A stretch of DNA of 64,000 nt from positions 94,508 to 158,507 of the forward strand of contig JBOFSQ010000103.1 of NCBI GenBank assembly GCA_051651625.1, in the 5' to 3' direction. Source of the stretch: JBOFSQ01 sp051651625 (GTDB lineage: Bacteria; Planctomycetota; Planctomycetia; Pirellulales; Thermoguttaceae). The position numbers and the translations under genes were made by a program. Below the pieces are notes generated by a model. The model saw only the letters and a list, made by a program, of their open reading frames with translations, was not told the DNA's origin and did not search any database. This document shows positions 8,612 to 16,596 of this stretch, piece by piece; position 1 is the stretch's first letter; every line of letters begins with the position of its first letter.

Positions 8612-8862
8612 GGTAACCGTTCACGCCACGTTTCGTCATTCCCGCGAAAGCGGGAATCTATCATCACAGCAATTCATGGACGCTACGTCCGTCCTTTTTG
8701 GCACTCGCTTACGCTTCGTGTTCTTAATGCGTTACGTCAATAAGAACACGAAGCGTAAGCGAGTGCCCTGAATCAGAACAGTCATAGCATCAACGAAGTG
8801 CTGTCAGGATGGATTCCCGCCTACGCGGGAATGACGGACGTAGGAAACAAACCGTGAACAGA
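8612..8862. repeat. Composite repeat with two palindrome types
   Basis: The gap between the ArsP-like gene and the Cys-rich membrane protein is filled by repeats. It starts with GGTAACCGTTCACG (8612) and ends with AACCGTGAACAG (near 8850-8861), inverted copies of one motif. Inside are CATTCCCGCGAAAGCGGGAAT (8637-8657), the palindrome CACTCGCTTACGCTTCGTG...CACGAAGCGTAAGCGAGTG (8702-8766) and ATTCCCGCCTACGCGGGAAT (about 8813-8832). Very similar series occur at 12820-12915 and 25200-25340. The ATTCCC...GGGAAT type resembles dispersed REP-like palindromes known in many bacteria. Confidence 0.7.
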
Positions 8863-8887
8863 CAACTTTTTTGAAAGGACAACAACA

Positions 8888-9454
8888 ATGAAAAACTCCA
8901 ACCCATTTTTTGCAACGCTTGCGGGAATCTTGTCTTCGGGACTCGTTCTCTTGGGGATGGTGACGTGTTGCGGGATGCCGCTTTTGGCGGGGATTCTCGC
9001 TGCGGTCGGCGTCGGCGCGTCGCAGCTCAGTTTTCTCGCCAAGTATCAGGGGATGTTCATGGGGATTGCGATAGCGTCGCTGATGTTTGGTTTTTACCAA
9101 GCGTACTTTGCGAAGAAGGCGAGTTGTTGCGGCGGTGCGACCGAAGAGCCGCAAGGTTGCTGCTGCTGCGCGTCTGATGCGACTGCGAGCACTGTACCGA
9201 AGCCATCGCGCTTTCTCCAATATCAGAAAATTTTTCTGTGGATTGGCGCGGCGGTAGTCGGCGCGGTACTCGTCTTTTCGGGGAACAGTAGCACAACAAA
9301 CAACACCGACGCAGACAGTTCGTGCTGTCCAGATTCGTCGCCAACATCGTGCTGCCCTGCGGGCAACGAACAAATCCCGATCTACCAAATGACGACCATC
9401 GGCGAAACGCCCACCAGCAATTCGACCGAGACAAACGACACTGAACAGAAGTGA
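8888..9454 (+). CDS. Cysteine-rich small membrane protein, metal-related
   Basis: The 188-residue protein has three hydrophobic segments (about 10-43, 54-72, 115-131). The first holds MVTCCGMPLL with Cys27-Cys28 in or near the membrane, reminiscent of MerT/MerC-type mercury proteins. Soluble parts carry Cys80-Cys81, a CCCC run at 91-94, Cys146-Cys147 and Cys155-Cys156, twelve cysteines in all. A role in binding or moving As(III) or another soft metal is inferred from this and from its neighbours. The last 20 residues are nearly identical to the tail of the next gene, arsC. A shortened relative with the same upstream region lies at 22786. I do not recognise a named family. Confidence 0.65.
   Translation: MKNSNPFFATLAGILSSGLVLLGMVTCCGMPLLAGILAAVGVGASQLSFLAKYQGMFMGIAIASLMFGFYQAYFAKKASCCGGATEEPQGCCCCASDATASTVPKPSRFLQYQKIFLWIGAAVVGAVLVFSGNSSTTNNTDADSSCCPDSSPTSCCPAGNEQIPIYQMTTIGETPTSNSTETNDTEQK
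9388..9453 (+). repeat. Tail repeat, copy 1 (direct repeat with 9946-10007)
   Basis: About 62 bases starting TGACGACCATCGGCGAAACG encode the last ~20 residues (TTIGETPTSNSTETND...) of the Cys-rich membrane protein. The same stretch, with a few substitutions, ends arsC 550 bases downstream. The two host proteins are otherwise unrelated. Confidence 0.85.
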
Positions 9455-9531
9455 AAACGGTCGCTCGAATTGTGAACAAAGCCCAAAAACCGTTTGCGTA
9501 GCAAGTCTTGAGAGACAGAAAGGATGTTTGA

Positions 9532-10008
9532 ATGAAAATTTTGTTTCTCTGCACGGGCAATTCTTGCCGCAGTCAAATGGCGGAGGGATTTGCGCGGCAC
9601 CTTAAGAGCGGCTTGATTGAAGCGTACTCTGCTGGTGTCGAGACCCACGGACTCAATCCGCACGCCGTTGCGGTGATGCGCGAAGTCGGAATTGACATAA
9701 GCAACCATCGCAGCAAACACGTTGACGAGTTGCAAGATATTGAGTTCGATTACGTCGTCACAGTTTGTGGACACGCCCACGAATCGTGCCCGCTGTTTCG
9801 TGGCGGGGCGAAGGTTGTCAACGTCGGTTTTGATGACCCTCCCAAGATGGTGGCGGCTTTTTCATCCGACGACGCCAAGCTCGCCTGTTATCGAAAGGTT
9901 CGAGATGAGATCAAAGATTTTGTTGAGCAGTTACCAGAAATACTGACGACCATCGGCGAAACGCCTGCCAGCAATTCGACCGAAACAAACGACGATAAAC
10001 AGAAATAA
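9532..10008 (+). CDS. arsC: Arsenate reductase, LMW-phosphatase (thioredoxin) type
   Basis: ArsC reduces arsenate to arsenite in the cytoplasm, using a thiol relay regenerated by thioredoxin. The 158-residue protein has the P-loop CTGNSCRS starting at catalytic Cys7, and VVTVCGHAHESCP with Cys79 and Cys86, the seven-residue spacing of the C82-C89 pair of the pI258 enzyme. The DDPPKM segment fits the catalytic aspartate loop. The core ends near residue 138; the last 20 residues (TTIGETPASN...) are an unusual extension shared with the preceding gene. Its arsenite product is the substrate of the acr3 exporter at 12956. Confidence 0.92.
   Translation: MKILFLCTGNSCRSQMAEGFARHLKSGLIEAYSAGVETHGLNPHAVAVMREVGIDISNHRSKHVDELQDIEFDYVVTVCGHAHESCPLFRGGAKVVNVGFDDPPKMVAAFSSDDAKLACYRKVRDEIKDFVEQLPEILTTIGETPASNSTETNDDKQK
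9946..10007 (+). repeat. Tail repeat, copy 2
   Basis: This is the second copy of the tail sequence at 9388-9453, in the same orientation and frame, closing the arsC gene. It is either a duplicated gene end left by recombination or an exchangeable 3' module. Confidence 0.85.
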
Positions 10009-10069
10009 CGTGGAGATGGTCTCCGACGTTGTTGAATGTTTTCACACTCCCATTGAAAGGACAAAAACC

Positions 10070-10870
10070 ATGTCTCTCCGAAAAACTCTGCTTGCAGCGT
10101 TGACTGTGATGCTCGTCGCATCGACAACTTGGGGCACAACACCGCCCGCCGCGCCAGTCCCAAAAAGTGCGGGACAAAAAGCGATCCAAAAGAATGGCGA
10201 AGACGGGCAGTACACGTTCCTCGTCTTCTGGAAAGCTCAAGACGCCAAGACCGACGAAATGATTCGCGCGGTTCAAACGACGCTCGAAGCCAGCAAGACA
10301 ACCAAGACGCTTCCAGCAACGATTATGACGGTCAACATCACCGATGCAAACGAAAAGTCGCTCATCGGCGAGTACGACGCCACCCGCGCGCCGATGCCAC
10401 TCTTACTTGCGATTGCCCCGAACGGAGCCGTCACGAAGGCGTTCATCAAACCGTTCACGCAGCCGGAACTGCTCGAATCATTTGTCTCAACCGGTATGAC
10501 GCAAATGCTCAAGGCGATGCAAGACGGAAAGCTCGCGTTCGTCTGCATCACCTCTGACGCGAATGCTGATGGCACGATTCCCGCCGCTGTTCGTGCGTTC
10601 CAAGCCGATCCAAAGTTCGCCAGCGCGACAACGATTGTTCTGGTGAACGCTGGCGACGCTGCGGAGAAAAAACTGCTCGACGCATTGAAAGTCAAGACCG
10701 ATGCGCTCACCGAACCGGTCGCCATTATGCTTGCGCCACCCGGACAGATCATCGGTCAATTCACGTCTCGCTCGACGCAAGCTGAAGTCGTCCAAGCATT
10801 GACGAAGTTGCAGGGCGCGTGTGGACCAAACGGTTGCGGTCCCAGCGGTTGTGCGCCACCGAAGAAGTAG
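10070..10870 (+). CDS. Secreted thioredoxin-fold-like protein with Cys tail
   Basis: I take the ATG at 10070 (266 residues), which follows a GAAAGGA ribosome site and gives a signal peptide (MSLRKTLLAALTVMLVASTT). The mature part looks like two thioredoxin-like repeats: YTFLVFWKAQDAKTDEM... at about 45-150 and LAFVCITSDANADG... at about 158-245, both without a CxxC pair. The C-terminus is GACGPNGCGPSGCAPPKK with three cysteines, like a small metal-binding tail. It precedes the ABC permease and ATPase by a short gap and probably works with them in the periplasm. Function is inferred only from context. The stop TAG lies in TAGACCCGT. Confidence 0.6.
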   Translation: MSLRKTLLAALTVMLVASTTWGTTPPAAPVPKSAGQKAIQKNGEDGQYTFLVFWKAQDAKTDEMIRAVQTTLEASKTTKTLPATIMTVNITDANEKSLIGEYDATRAPMPLLLAIAPNGAVTKAFIKPFTQPELLESFVSTGMTQMLKAMQDGKLAFVCITSDANADGTIPAAVRAFQADPKFASATTIVLVNAGDAAEKKLLDALKVKTDALTEPVAIMLAPPGQIIGQFTSRSTQAEVVQALTKLQGACGPNGCGPSGCAPPKK

Positions 10871-10905
10871 ACCCGTCAACAACAAACCAACACACGGAGG
10901 AAAAA

Positions 10906-12123
10906 ATGAATCTCTCACGGCTCGTTTGGCGAGAACTGTTTGAACGCAAAGGACAGCTTCTCACCAGTTTCGTTGCGATCATCTTGGGTATCACGGTGAT
11001 CGTTTCGATAAAAAATATCAGCTTCTATTCCGAAAAGGCGGTGGCGCGAGAAATGGATTCGCTCGGTGCGAACATTCTCATACTCCCCAAATCGGCGTCG
11101 CTGAACGACTACTACACGGCGGACATGCAAGGCGAGACGTTCCCCGAAGAATACGTCACTCGTCTTACAATGTCCGATATGCAGGGACTCGACAACCTGT
11201 CGCCGAAACTTTCTGTCCCAGTTGAAGTAAGCGGCAAAACTTGGACGCTCACTGGCATCTTGCCGAAGAGCGAATTTCAGGCGAAAGCGGCGTGGAAAGG
11301 TGCGGGGATTTTTTCTGAACCCGTTGGCGGATGCGGCACAACGTCCAGCATCTTTAGCGGCGAAGAAGACAAGAAAAGTCTTGTGCGCAAACGAGTCATC
11401 GACGATCTCAGTAGCGAAGAAATTCTCGTCGGTGCCGATGTCGCGCGAAAACTCAACGTACAAGAAAACGGGACGCTTGAACTGCTCGGCAAAAAGTTTA
11501 GCGTTACTGCTATCTTGCCGGAGACGGGAACTATCGACGACTCGCGCATCTTCGCGCACCTTCATACCGTCCAAGAATTGACCAATTCGGAAACGGTCGT
11601 CAACGCGATTGAAATCGTCGGCTGTTGCAAGGAAATATCGAAGGGACTCGTCAGCAAGATCAATCAGCTTCTCCCCGATGCGAAGGTCGTCACGATTACG
11701 CAGATCGTCGATTCGCAGATTCGGATGAATCAACTGATGTCGCGGCTGTCGATGATTTTTCTTGTGATCATAGTGCTGGTCGGCGGTGCGGGAATTGCGA
11801 ACTATATGTATTCAAACGTTCGTGAACGTCGCCGCGAGATTGGAACGCTGATGGCGTTGGGTGCAGACTCGTCTCTGATTCAGCGGATTTTTTTGTTCAA
11901 GGCGGTGATTCTTGGTGGCGTTGGCGGTGTCGGTGGATTTTTGCTTGGCACGCTGCTGGCGATCTTTCTCGGACCGCAACTCGCGGGCGTTCCGGTCTTG
12001 CCGATGTTTTCGCTCCTCTTTTGGGCACTCGGCATTTCGCTGGCGTTGACGCTCATCGCAAGTGCGATCCCCGCCTACCAAGCGTCGCGGATGGACCCGT
12101 GTTCAACATTCCAAGAATTGTAA
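10906..12123 (+). CDS. ABC transporter permease, FtsX/MacB type
   Basis: A 405-residue membrane protein with a GGAGG ribosome site before the ATG at 10906. It has one N-terminal hydrophobic segment (FVAIILGITVIVSIKNI), a large extracytoplasmic domain of about 230 residues, then three C-terminal helices with RERRREIGTLMALGA between the first two, the FtsX/MacB pattern. The extracytoplasmic domain has a lone CC (GCCKEI). Such permeases push substrates or lipoproteins outward rather than import. Paired with the ATPase at 12150. Presence inside an arsenic island between arsC and acr3 is unusual. Confidence 0.85.
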   Translation: MNLSRLVWRELFERKGQLLTSFVAIILGITVIVSIKNISFYSEKAVAREMDSLGANILILPKSASLNDYYTADMQGETFPEEYVTRLTMSDMQGLDNLSPKLSVPVEVSGKTWTLTGILPKSEFQAKAAWKGAGIFSEPVGGCGTTSSIFSGEEDKKSLVRKRVIDDLSSEEILVGADVARKLNVQENGTLELLGKKFSVTAILPETGTIDDSRIFAHLHTVQELTNSETVVNAIEIVGCCKEISKGLVSKINQLLPDAKVVTITQIVDSQIRMNQLMSRLSMIFLVIIVLVGGAGIANYMYSNVRERRREIGTLMALGADSSLIQRIFLFKAVILGGVGGVGGFLLGTLLAIFLGPQLAGVPVLPMFSLLFWALGISLALTLIASAIPAYQASRMDPCSTFQEL

Positions 12124-12149
12124 ACAAGAATCGAAAGGAGTACAACCAA

Positions 12150-12815
12150 ATGCTCAAGATGGAAAACGTCAGCAAGAAATATCCGCATCGCGGACAGGTC
12201 GTTCATGCACTCGACTCGGCGACGGTGAATATCGAAAAGGGCGACTTCGTTTCGGTCGTCGGTCCAAGTGGCAGCGGGAAGAGTACGCTCCTGTTGATGC
12301 TTGGCGGAATGCTCTCACCTAGTGCGGGCAAGATTCTGCTCAATGACGAGTCGATCTACGATCTCTCGCCGGACGGTCGTGCTCACCTGCGAAAGCAACA
12401 CATCGGGTTTGTGTTTCAGACGTTTAACTTAACGCCGTATTTGACGGCGATGGAGAACGTTCAGATTCCGCTCTTCCTCTCGAATACGCCGCAAAACGAG
12501 CAGCGTGAGCGGGCGGCGTTTCTGCTGGAGCAAGTCGGTTTGGGTGACAGACTTGACCACAAACCGTCGGAGTTGAGTGTTGGTCAACAGCAGCGAGTTG
12601 CGCTTGCGAGAATGCTTGCGAACAACCCATCGCTGATTCTAGCCGACGAGCCGACCGGAAATCTCGACCCCGAAACGAGTCAGCAAGTGATCGGTTACTT
12701 TGAAAAGTTCAACGCCGAAGGACGTACAATCGTGATGGTGACTCACGACCCTCGCGCCGCCGCCCGCGCAAAACGAACGTTGCGATTAGAAAATGGGAAA
12801 ATTGTTAGCGAGTAA
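12150..12815 (+). CDS. ABC transporter ATP-binding protein (LolD/MacB type)
   Basis: The 221-residue ATPase shows Walker A GPSGSGKST, Q-loop FVFQTFNLTPYLT, signature LSVGQQQR (LSGGQ-like), Walker B LILADEPTGNLD and the switch histidine in VTHD. These and the length place it with the MacB/LolD ATPases that energise FtsX-type permeases. The start at 12150 follows an AAAGGAG site. It is 26 bases after the permease gene and would form the cytoplasmic part of the same exporter. Confidence 0.92.
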   Translation: MLKMENVSKKYPHRGQVVHALDSATVNIEKGDFVSVVGPSGSGKSTLLLMLGGMLSPSAGKILLNDESIYDLSPDGRAHLRKQHIGFVFQTFNLTPYLTAMENVQIPLFLSNTPQNEQRERAAFLLEQVGLGDRLDHKPSELSVGQQQRVALARMLANNPSLILADEPTGNLDPETSQQVIGYFEKFNAEGRTIVMVTHDPRAAARAKRTLRLENGKIVSE

Positions 12816-12819
12816 CAAT

Positions 12820-12915
12820 CAGAACACGAAGCGTAAGCGAGTGCCCTAAATCAGAACAGTCATAGCGTCAACGAAGTGCTGTCAGGATGGATTCCCGCCT
12901 ACGCGGGATGACGGA
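12820..12915. repeat. Partial copy of the 8.7-kb repeat
   Basis: The sequence from AGAACACGAAGCGTAAGCGA through ATCAGAACAGTCATAGC to CCCGCCTACGCGGGATGACG repeats the right half of the composite at 8740-8840 with few changes, in the same orientation. It fills the gap before acr3. Confidence 0.8.
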
Positions 12916-12955
12916 ATGAAGCGTAAGTGAGTGAAAGACACTGGGAACCAAAGCA

Positions 12956-14032
12956 ATGCAAACCAAACAACTCTCGCTTCTCGACCGTTATTTGACGTGG
13001 TGGATATTCCTTGCGATGTCGCTTGGAGTGTTGATCGGCTGGGGTTTTAGCGGCGTGACTTCCCTCATCAATTCGATGCAGGTCGGCACGACGAACGTCC
13101 CCATCGCTATCGGGCTGATACTGATGATGTATCCGCCGCTGGCGAAGGTCAAGTACGAAGAACTCGGTCGCGTTTTCACTAACGCGAAAGTGCTTCTGCT
13201 TTCGCTGTTTCAAAACTGGGTTGTCGGACCGGTGCTGATGTTTACGCTTGCGGTTGTCTTTTTGCCCGACAGACACGACTTGATGGTCGGACTCATTCTC
13301 ATCGGACTGGCGCGGTGTATTGCGATGGTGATCGTTTGGAACGATTTGGCAGACGGCGACACCGAGTATTGTGCCGGATTGGTGGCGTTCAACTCAATTT
13401 TTCAAATACTGTTTTTCTCGGTGTATGCGTGGTTCTTTATCACGCTTCTGCCGCAGTGGCTCGGCTGGGACGCTGCCGCCGTCAACATCTCGATGCGTGA
13501 CATTGCCGAGAGCGTTTTCATTTATCTCGGCATTCCGTTTGTCGCGGGGATGCTGTCGCGCTTCATCGGTCTGCGGTGTTTCGGGAAGGAGTGGTACGAA
13601 AAAGTCTTCATTCCGCGCATCGCTCCGGTGACGCTCATCGCGCTTTTGCTGACGATTGTGGTGATGTTTTCGCTCAAGGGCGAATACATCGTGAAGCTGC
13701 CGCTCGACGTTGTACGGGTTGCGATTCCGCTTTGTCTCTACTTTGTGATTATGTTTTGTCTGTCGTTTGTGATGTCGAAAAAAGCTGGCGCGACGTATCC
13801 GCAAACGGCAACGCTCAGCTTCACAGCGGCGTCGAACAACTTTGAACTTGCAATCGCCGTAGCGGTTGCGGTTTTTGGGTTAAGCAGCGATCAGGCGTTT
13901 GCGGCGGTAATCGGCCCGCTTGTGGAGGTGCCGATGCTCATCGTACTGGTCGGTGTGGCGTTGCGATGGAGATCGTGGTGGGCAGACGAGAAGATTTCAT
14001 CCAATGCACATCGAGAAATCACAAAAACTTGA
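12956..14032 (+). CDS. acr3: Arsenite efflux permease Acr3
   Basis: Acr3 exports arsenite from the cytoplasm using the proton motive force. The 358-residue protein has ten hydrophobic segments. The conserved thiol segment GLARCIAMVIVWND holds Cys121, the residue essential in characterised Acr3 proteins, and the late motif FTAASNNFELAIAVAVA contains the conserved glutamate. The pair arsC and acr3 makes the standard arsenate detox route, here separated by an ABC system. The next gene starts 4 bases later. Confidence 0.95.
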   Translation: MQTKQLSLLDRYLTWWIFLAMSLGVLIGWGFSGVTSLINSMQVGTTNVPIAIGLILMMYPPLAKVKYEELGRVFTNAKVLLLSLFQNWVVGPVLMFTLAVVFLPDRHDLMVGLILIGLARCIAMVIVWNDLADGDTEYCAGLVAFNSIFQILFFSVYAWFFITLLPQWLGWDAAAVNISMRDIAESVFIYLGIPFVAGMLSRFIGLRCFGKEWYEKVFIPRIAPVTLIALLLTIVVMFSLKGEYIVKLPLDVVRVAIPLCLYFVIMFCLSFVMSKKAGATYPQTATLSFTAASNNFELAIAVAVAVFGLSSDQAFAAVIGPLVEVPMLIVLVGVALRWRSWWADEKISSNAHREITKT

Positions 14033-14036
14033 CAAG

Positions 14037-14732
14037 ATGACAAAACAAAACAAAAAGTGTACCGTTTCAAAAGTCGGTGAGACCTCTGCTGGCTATGCGC
14101 AGTGGCTCGGTGAGCTGAAGAGCCGGATTGATTCTGCGCAGCAGCGTGCTGTACAGACGGTCAATCTTGGATTGATAACTCTGTACTGGGAAATCGGTCG
14201 TGAGATTCTCGACCGGCAGAGAAAGCACGGGTGGGGAGCCAAAATCATCGACCGGCTTGCGCTCGATTTGCAGCAGGCGTTTCCCGAAATGAAAGGGTTT
14301 TCACGCACAAATCTGATGTACATTCGTGCATTTGCGGACGCTTGGCCTGATCCGCAAATTGTCCAACAGCTTGTTGGACAATTGCCGTGGGGGCATAATC
14401 TCGTACTGCTCACAAAGCTCAAAGAGCCGGAAAGTCGCATCGCCTATGCCAAGTTGTTGTTGGAGCAAGGCTGGTCGCGCAACGCACTGGTGCATCACAT
14501 CGAAATGGACACCGCCAAACGCATCGGCAAGTCGCAAACGAATTTTTCTGTGGCACTTCCCAAGGCGATTTCCGATCTCGCGCAAGAGGCGATGAAAGAC
14601 CCGTACAAACTGGACTTTCTCGGACTGGGAAAAGAGGCAGTAAGCGTTCACGGATTTTGCGTTTACGAGCAGTTCTTTTTTTCACACGGAGGCACAAAGG
14701 CACGGAGAGGAATGAAGTTTGAAAACTTGTAA
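14037..14732 (+). pseudogene. Truncated YhcG/DUF1016-family protein
   Basis: From the ATG at 14037 about 200 residues match the DUF1016 N-terminal domain: LITLYWEIGREILDRQRKHGWGAK... , FSRTNLMYIRAFADAWP and LPWGHNLVLLTKL. YhcG-type proteins then have a PD-(D/E)XK nuclease domain; here it has just begun (YKLDFLGLG) when the frame runs at about 14640 into GTAAGCGTTCACGG, the end of an inserted repeat, and stops at 14732 after repeat-derived residues. The nuclease domain is gone, so this is most likely inactive. YhcG proteins are sometimes linked to DNA processing and defence loci. Confidence 0.8.
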
Positions 14733-14871
14733 CGGTTCATGATTCACATGGCTTCGTGCGCAAAAAAAGAACTGCCAACAATGAATGAGGACTCATCTCC
14801 TCTCCGTGCCTTTGTGTGAGAAAAATGAACTGCCAATCGACGACGCTACTTGCAAACCGTGAACGGATACC
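14640..14871. repeat. Repeat insertion in the yhcG-like gene
   Basis: The block begins with GTAAGCGTTCACGG (14640) and ends with CCGTGAACGGATAC (14858-14871), inverted copies of the same motif. Within it TTCACACGGAGGCACAAAGG (near 14690) is inverted against CCTTTGTGTGAGAAAAATGA (near 14811). The same inner hairpin recurs at 17218-17370. The whole is a non-coding element of about 230 bases. Confidence 0.7.
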
Positions 14872-14898
14872 ACCAACCCAACACACAGGAGAACCTCA

Positions 14899-15132
14899 AT
14901 GAAACACGTTCAAGTTCTAGGAACGGGCTGTGCGAAGTGCAACAAGCTGGCGACGCTGGCGGCGGAAGTTGCGGCGCAGGAGAAGATCGAAATCAATCTC
15001 GAAAAAGTTACCGACATCGGCAAAATCATGTCGTTCGGCGTGATGGTCACGCCTGCGCTCGTCGTCGATGGCAAGGTGACGTGTTCGGGGAATCTGCCAA
15101 GCACAACCCAACTCGCGGAGATGCTGCGATGA
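14899..15132 (+). CDS. Small redox thioredoxin (TM0996/MTH895 type; ArsE-like)
   Basis: This 77-residue protein is a minimal thioredoxin fold: MKHVQVLGTGCAKCNKLATL with the active Cys11-Ala-Lys-Cys14, the central FGVMVTPALVVDGKV with cis-proline, and a final helix. Proteins of this group occur with ArsF and ArsG in arsEFG-type clusters for nitroaromatic arsenicals; ArsE itself is a small thioredoxin-like protein, so this is a candidate ArsE. An AGGAG site lies before the start. The stop overlaps the start of the next gene (ATGA at 15129). Confidence 0.8.
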   Translation: MKHVQVLGTGCAKCNKLATLAAEVAAQEKIEINLEKVTDIGKIMSFGVMVTPALVVDGKVTCSGNLPSTTQLAEMLR

Positions 15133-16328
15133 ACGATAATGTTTTGACTCGTGCAAAGCAAGTGTTAACATTGCTGCTGCTCGCGTTTGCAGGCGTGACG
15201 TTAGCGGTGCAAGAAAGTTTATCTCCACACACGGAAATGGAGATCGATAAGTTTTGTGCCAAGTACGGAACAAATGTAGAGTGGTGTAATGACAGTGGTG
15301 AAACGCTCCTTCACATTGCGGTAATGGAAAAAAACATTGGCGTTGTTCGATTTCTTATCGAAAAAGGAGCCAACATTAACGCAGAGGCGACGGGAGATGA
15401 GTGGACTGGAGGCTGGAATGCTGGTTACACACCGCTCCACTACGCTGCCAGGTTCAACAGAAACCTCGAAATCCTCAAGTTGCTCATCGAAAAAGGAGCC
15501 GACTGGAAACTCCTTGGCTGGAGTCCGCTTCACGTTGCGGTTGTGAAGGAAAGTATATGCGATGTTCAGAGGCTATTGGATGATGGAGAAAATGTTTCTG
15601 TCCAAGATCAAAATGGACGAACGCCGCTCCATCTCGCCGTCGAGTGGAATAACAACATTGACATCATTAAGCTACTCATCGACAAGGGGGCTGGTGACAA
15701 CGCCAAAAGTGTCGGTAGTACAACACTGCTCCACATCGCTGCCGCTCGGCGCGATATAAATCTCGATGTCATCAAACTACTCATCGCAAAGGGGGCCGAT
15801 GTCAATGCGAGAGATTGCTATGTTAGAACGCCGCTCCACATCGCCGCCGGGTGCGGTACCAATCCTGACGTTATCAAAGTGCTCATTGATAATGGTGCCG
15901 ATGTCAACGCAAACTATGGTGCTCAAGCACCGCTCTACTACGCCGCTTCGGGCAATACAAATCCTGACATTATCAAAGTGCTCATTGATAACGGTGCTGA
16001 TGTCAACGCAAAAATTAGCGGCAGCCTTGGTACAACACCGCTCCACGCCGCTGCCATGAGTAATCGAAACCCAGACATCATCAAACTGCTCATTGATAAA
16101 GGAGCCGACATAAGCGCACAGTCCACTTATGGTACTCCGCTCCACGCCGCCGTTTTGCGCAGCAATAAGTTCAACAACAATCTTGGTGTCATCGAAGCAC
16201 TCATCGGCAATGGAGCAGATGGCAATGCAAAAGATAGTAAAGGACGCACTCCGCTCGACATAGCAAAAGAAAATAAAAATACGCCGATGGCGGTTATTGA
16301 GATTCTTTCTAACCAAAAACGGAAATAA
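15129..16328 (+). CDS. Ankyrin-repeat protein with an ArsF-type leader (chimera)
   Basis: The 399-residue protein begins with a signal or anchor (MNDNVLTRAKQVLTLLLLAF) that is one residue different from the start of the ArsF-family gene at 16593. After residue 28 it changes to ankyrin repeats, about ten of them, each with LHIA(A) or TPLHAA and a following DVNA or GADI segment and the phrase IIKLLIDKGA. A short Lys-rich tail ends it. If exported it would be a periplasmic or surface ankyrin protein. Arsenic relevance is doubtful; the leader seems borrowed. The repeats within the gene are similar at DNA level, which suggests recent expansion. Confidence 0.85.
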   Translation: MNDNVLTRAKQVLTLLLLAFAGVTLAVQESLSPHTEMEIDKFCAKYGTNVEWCNDSGETLLHIAVMEKNIGVVRFLIEKGANINAEATGDEWTGGWNAGYTPLHYAARFNRNLEILKLLIEKGADWKLLGWSPLHVAVVKESICDVQRLLDDGENVSVQDQNGRTPLHLAVEWNNNIDIIKLLIDKGAGDNAKSVGSTTLLHIAAARRDINLDVIKLLIAKGADVNARDCYVRTPLHIAAGCGTNPDVIKVLIDNGADVNANYGAQAPLYYAASGNTNPDIIKVLIDNGADVNAKISGSLGTTPLHAAAMSNRNPDIIKLLIDKGADISAQSTYGTPLHAAVLRSNKFNNNLGVIEALIGNGADGNAKDSKGRTPLDIAKENKNTPMAVIEILSNQKRK

Positions 16329-16359
16329 AATCAGCCATAAACTGATACCACAAAAAACA

Positions 16360-16596
16360 ATGTCTATCCTCTCAAACCTCCTGCCAAAGTTACTGTGGCG
16401 ACACTCGGCGGCGGCGACGCAAGTAGCAGACTTTGCGGCGCAGGAGAAGATCGAAATCAAGCTCGAAAAAGTGACCGACATCGGCAAAATCATGTCGTTT
16501 GGCGTGATGGTCACGCCTGCGCTCGTCGTCGATGGCAAGGTGAAGTGTTCGGGGAATCTGCCAAGCACAACCCAACTCGCGGAGATGCTGCGATGA
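16360..16596 (+). pseudogene. Second ArsE-like thioredoxin, N-terminus replaced
   Basis: From about 16433 (GCGGCGCAGGAGAAG) the sequence copies the 14899 gene almost perfectly through to the ATGA overlap: the same EKVTDIGKIMSFGVMVTPAL and LPSTTQLAEML. The upstream part is different (ATGTCTATCCTCTCAAACC at 16360), so the CAKC active site is absent. A reading frame from 16360 or further upstream stays open, but the protein would lack both redox cysteines. It is best read as the broken second copy of a tandem duplication. Confidence 0.75.

Noticed and set aside
8888..9454. Naming the Cys-rich membrane protein merT
   Set aside because: The CC-in-helix pattern is suggestive but no merR, merA or merP gene is near, and the other cysteine runs do not fit MerT.
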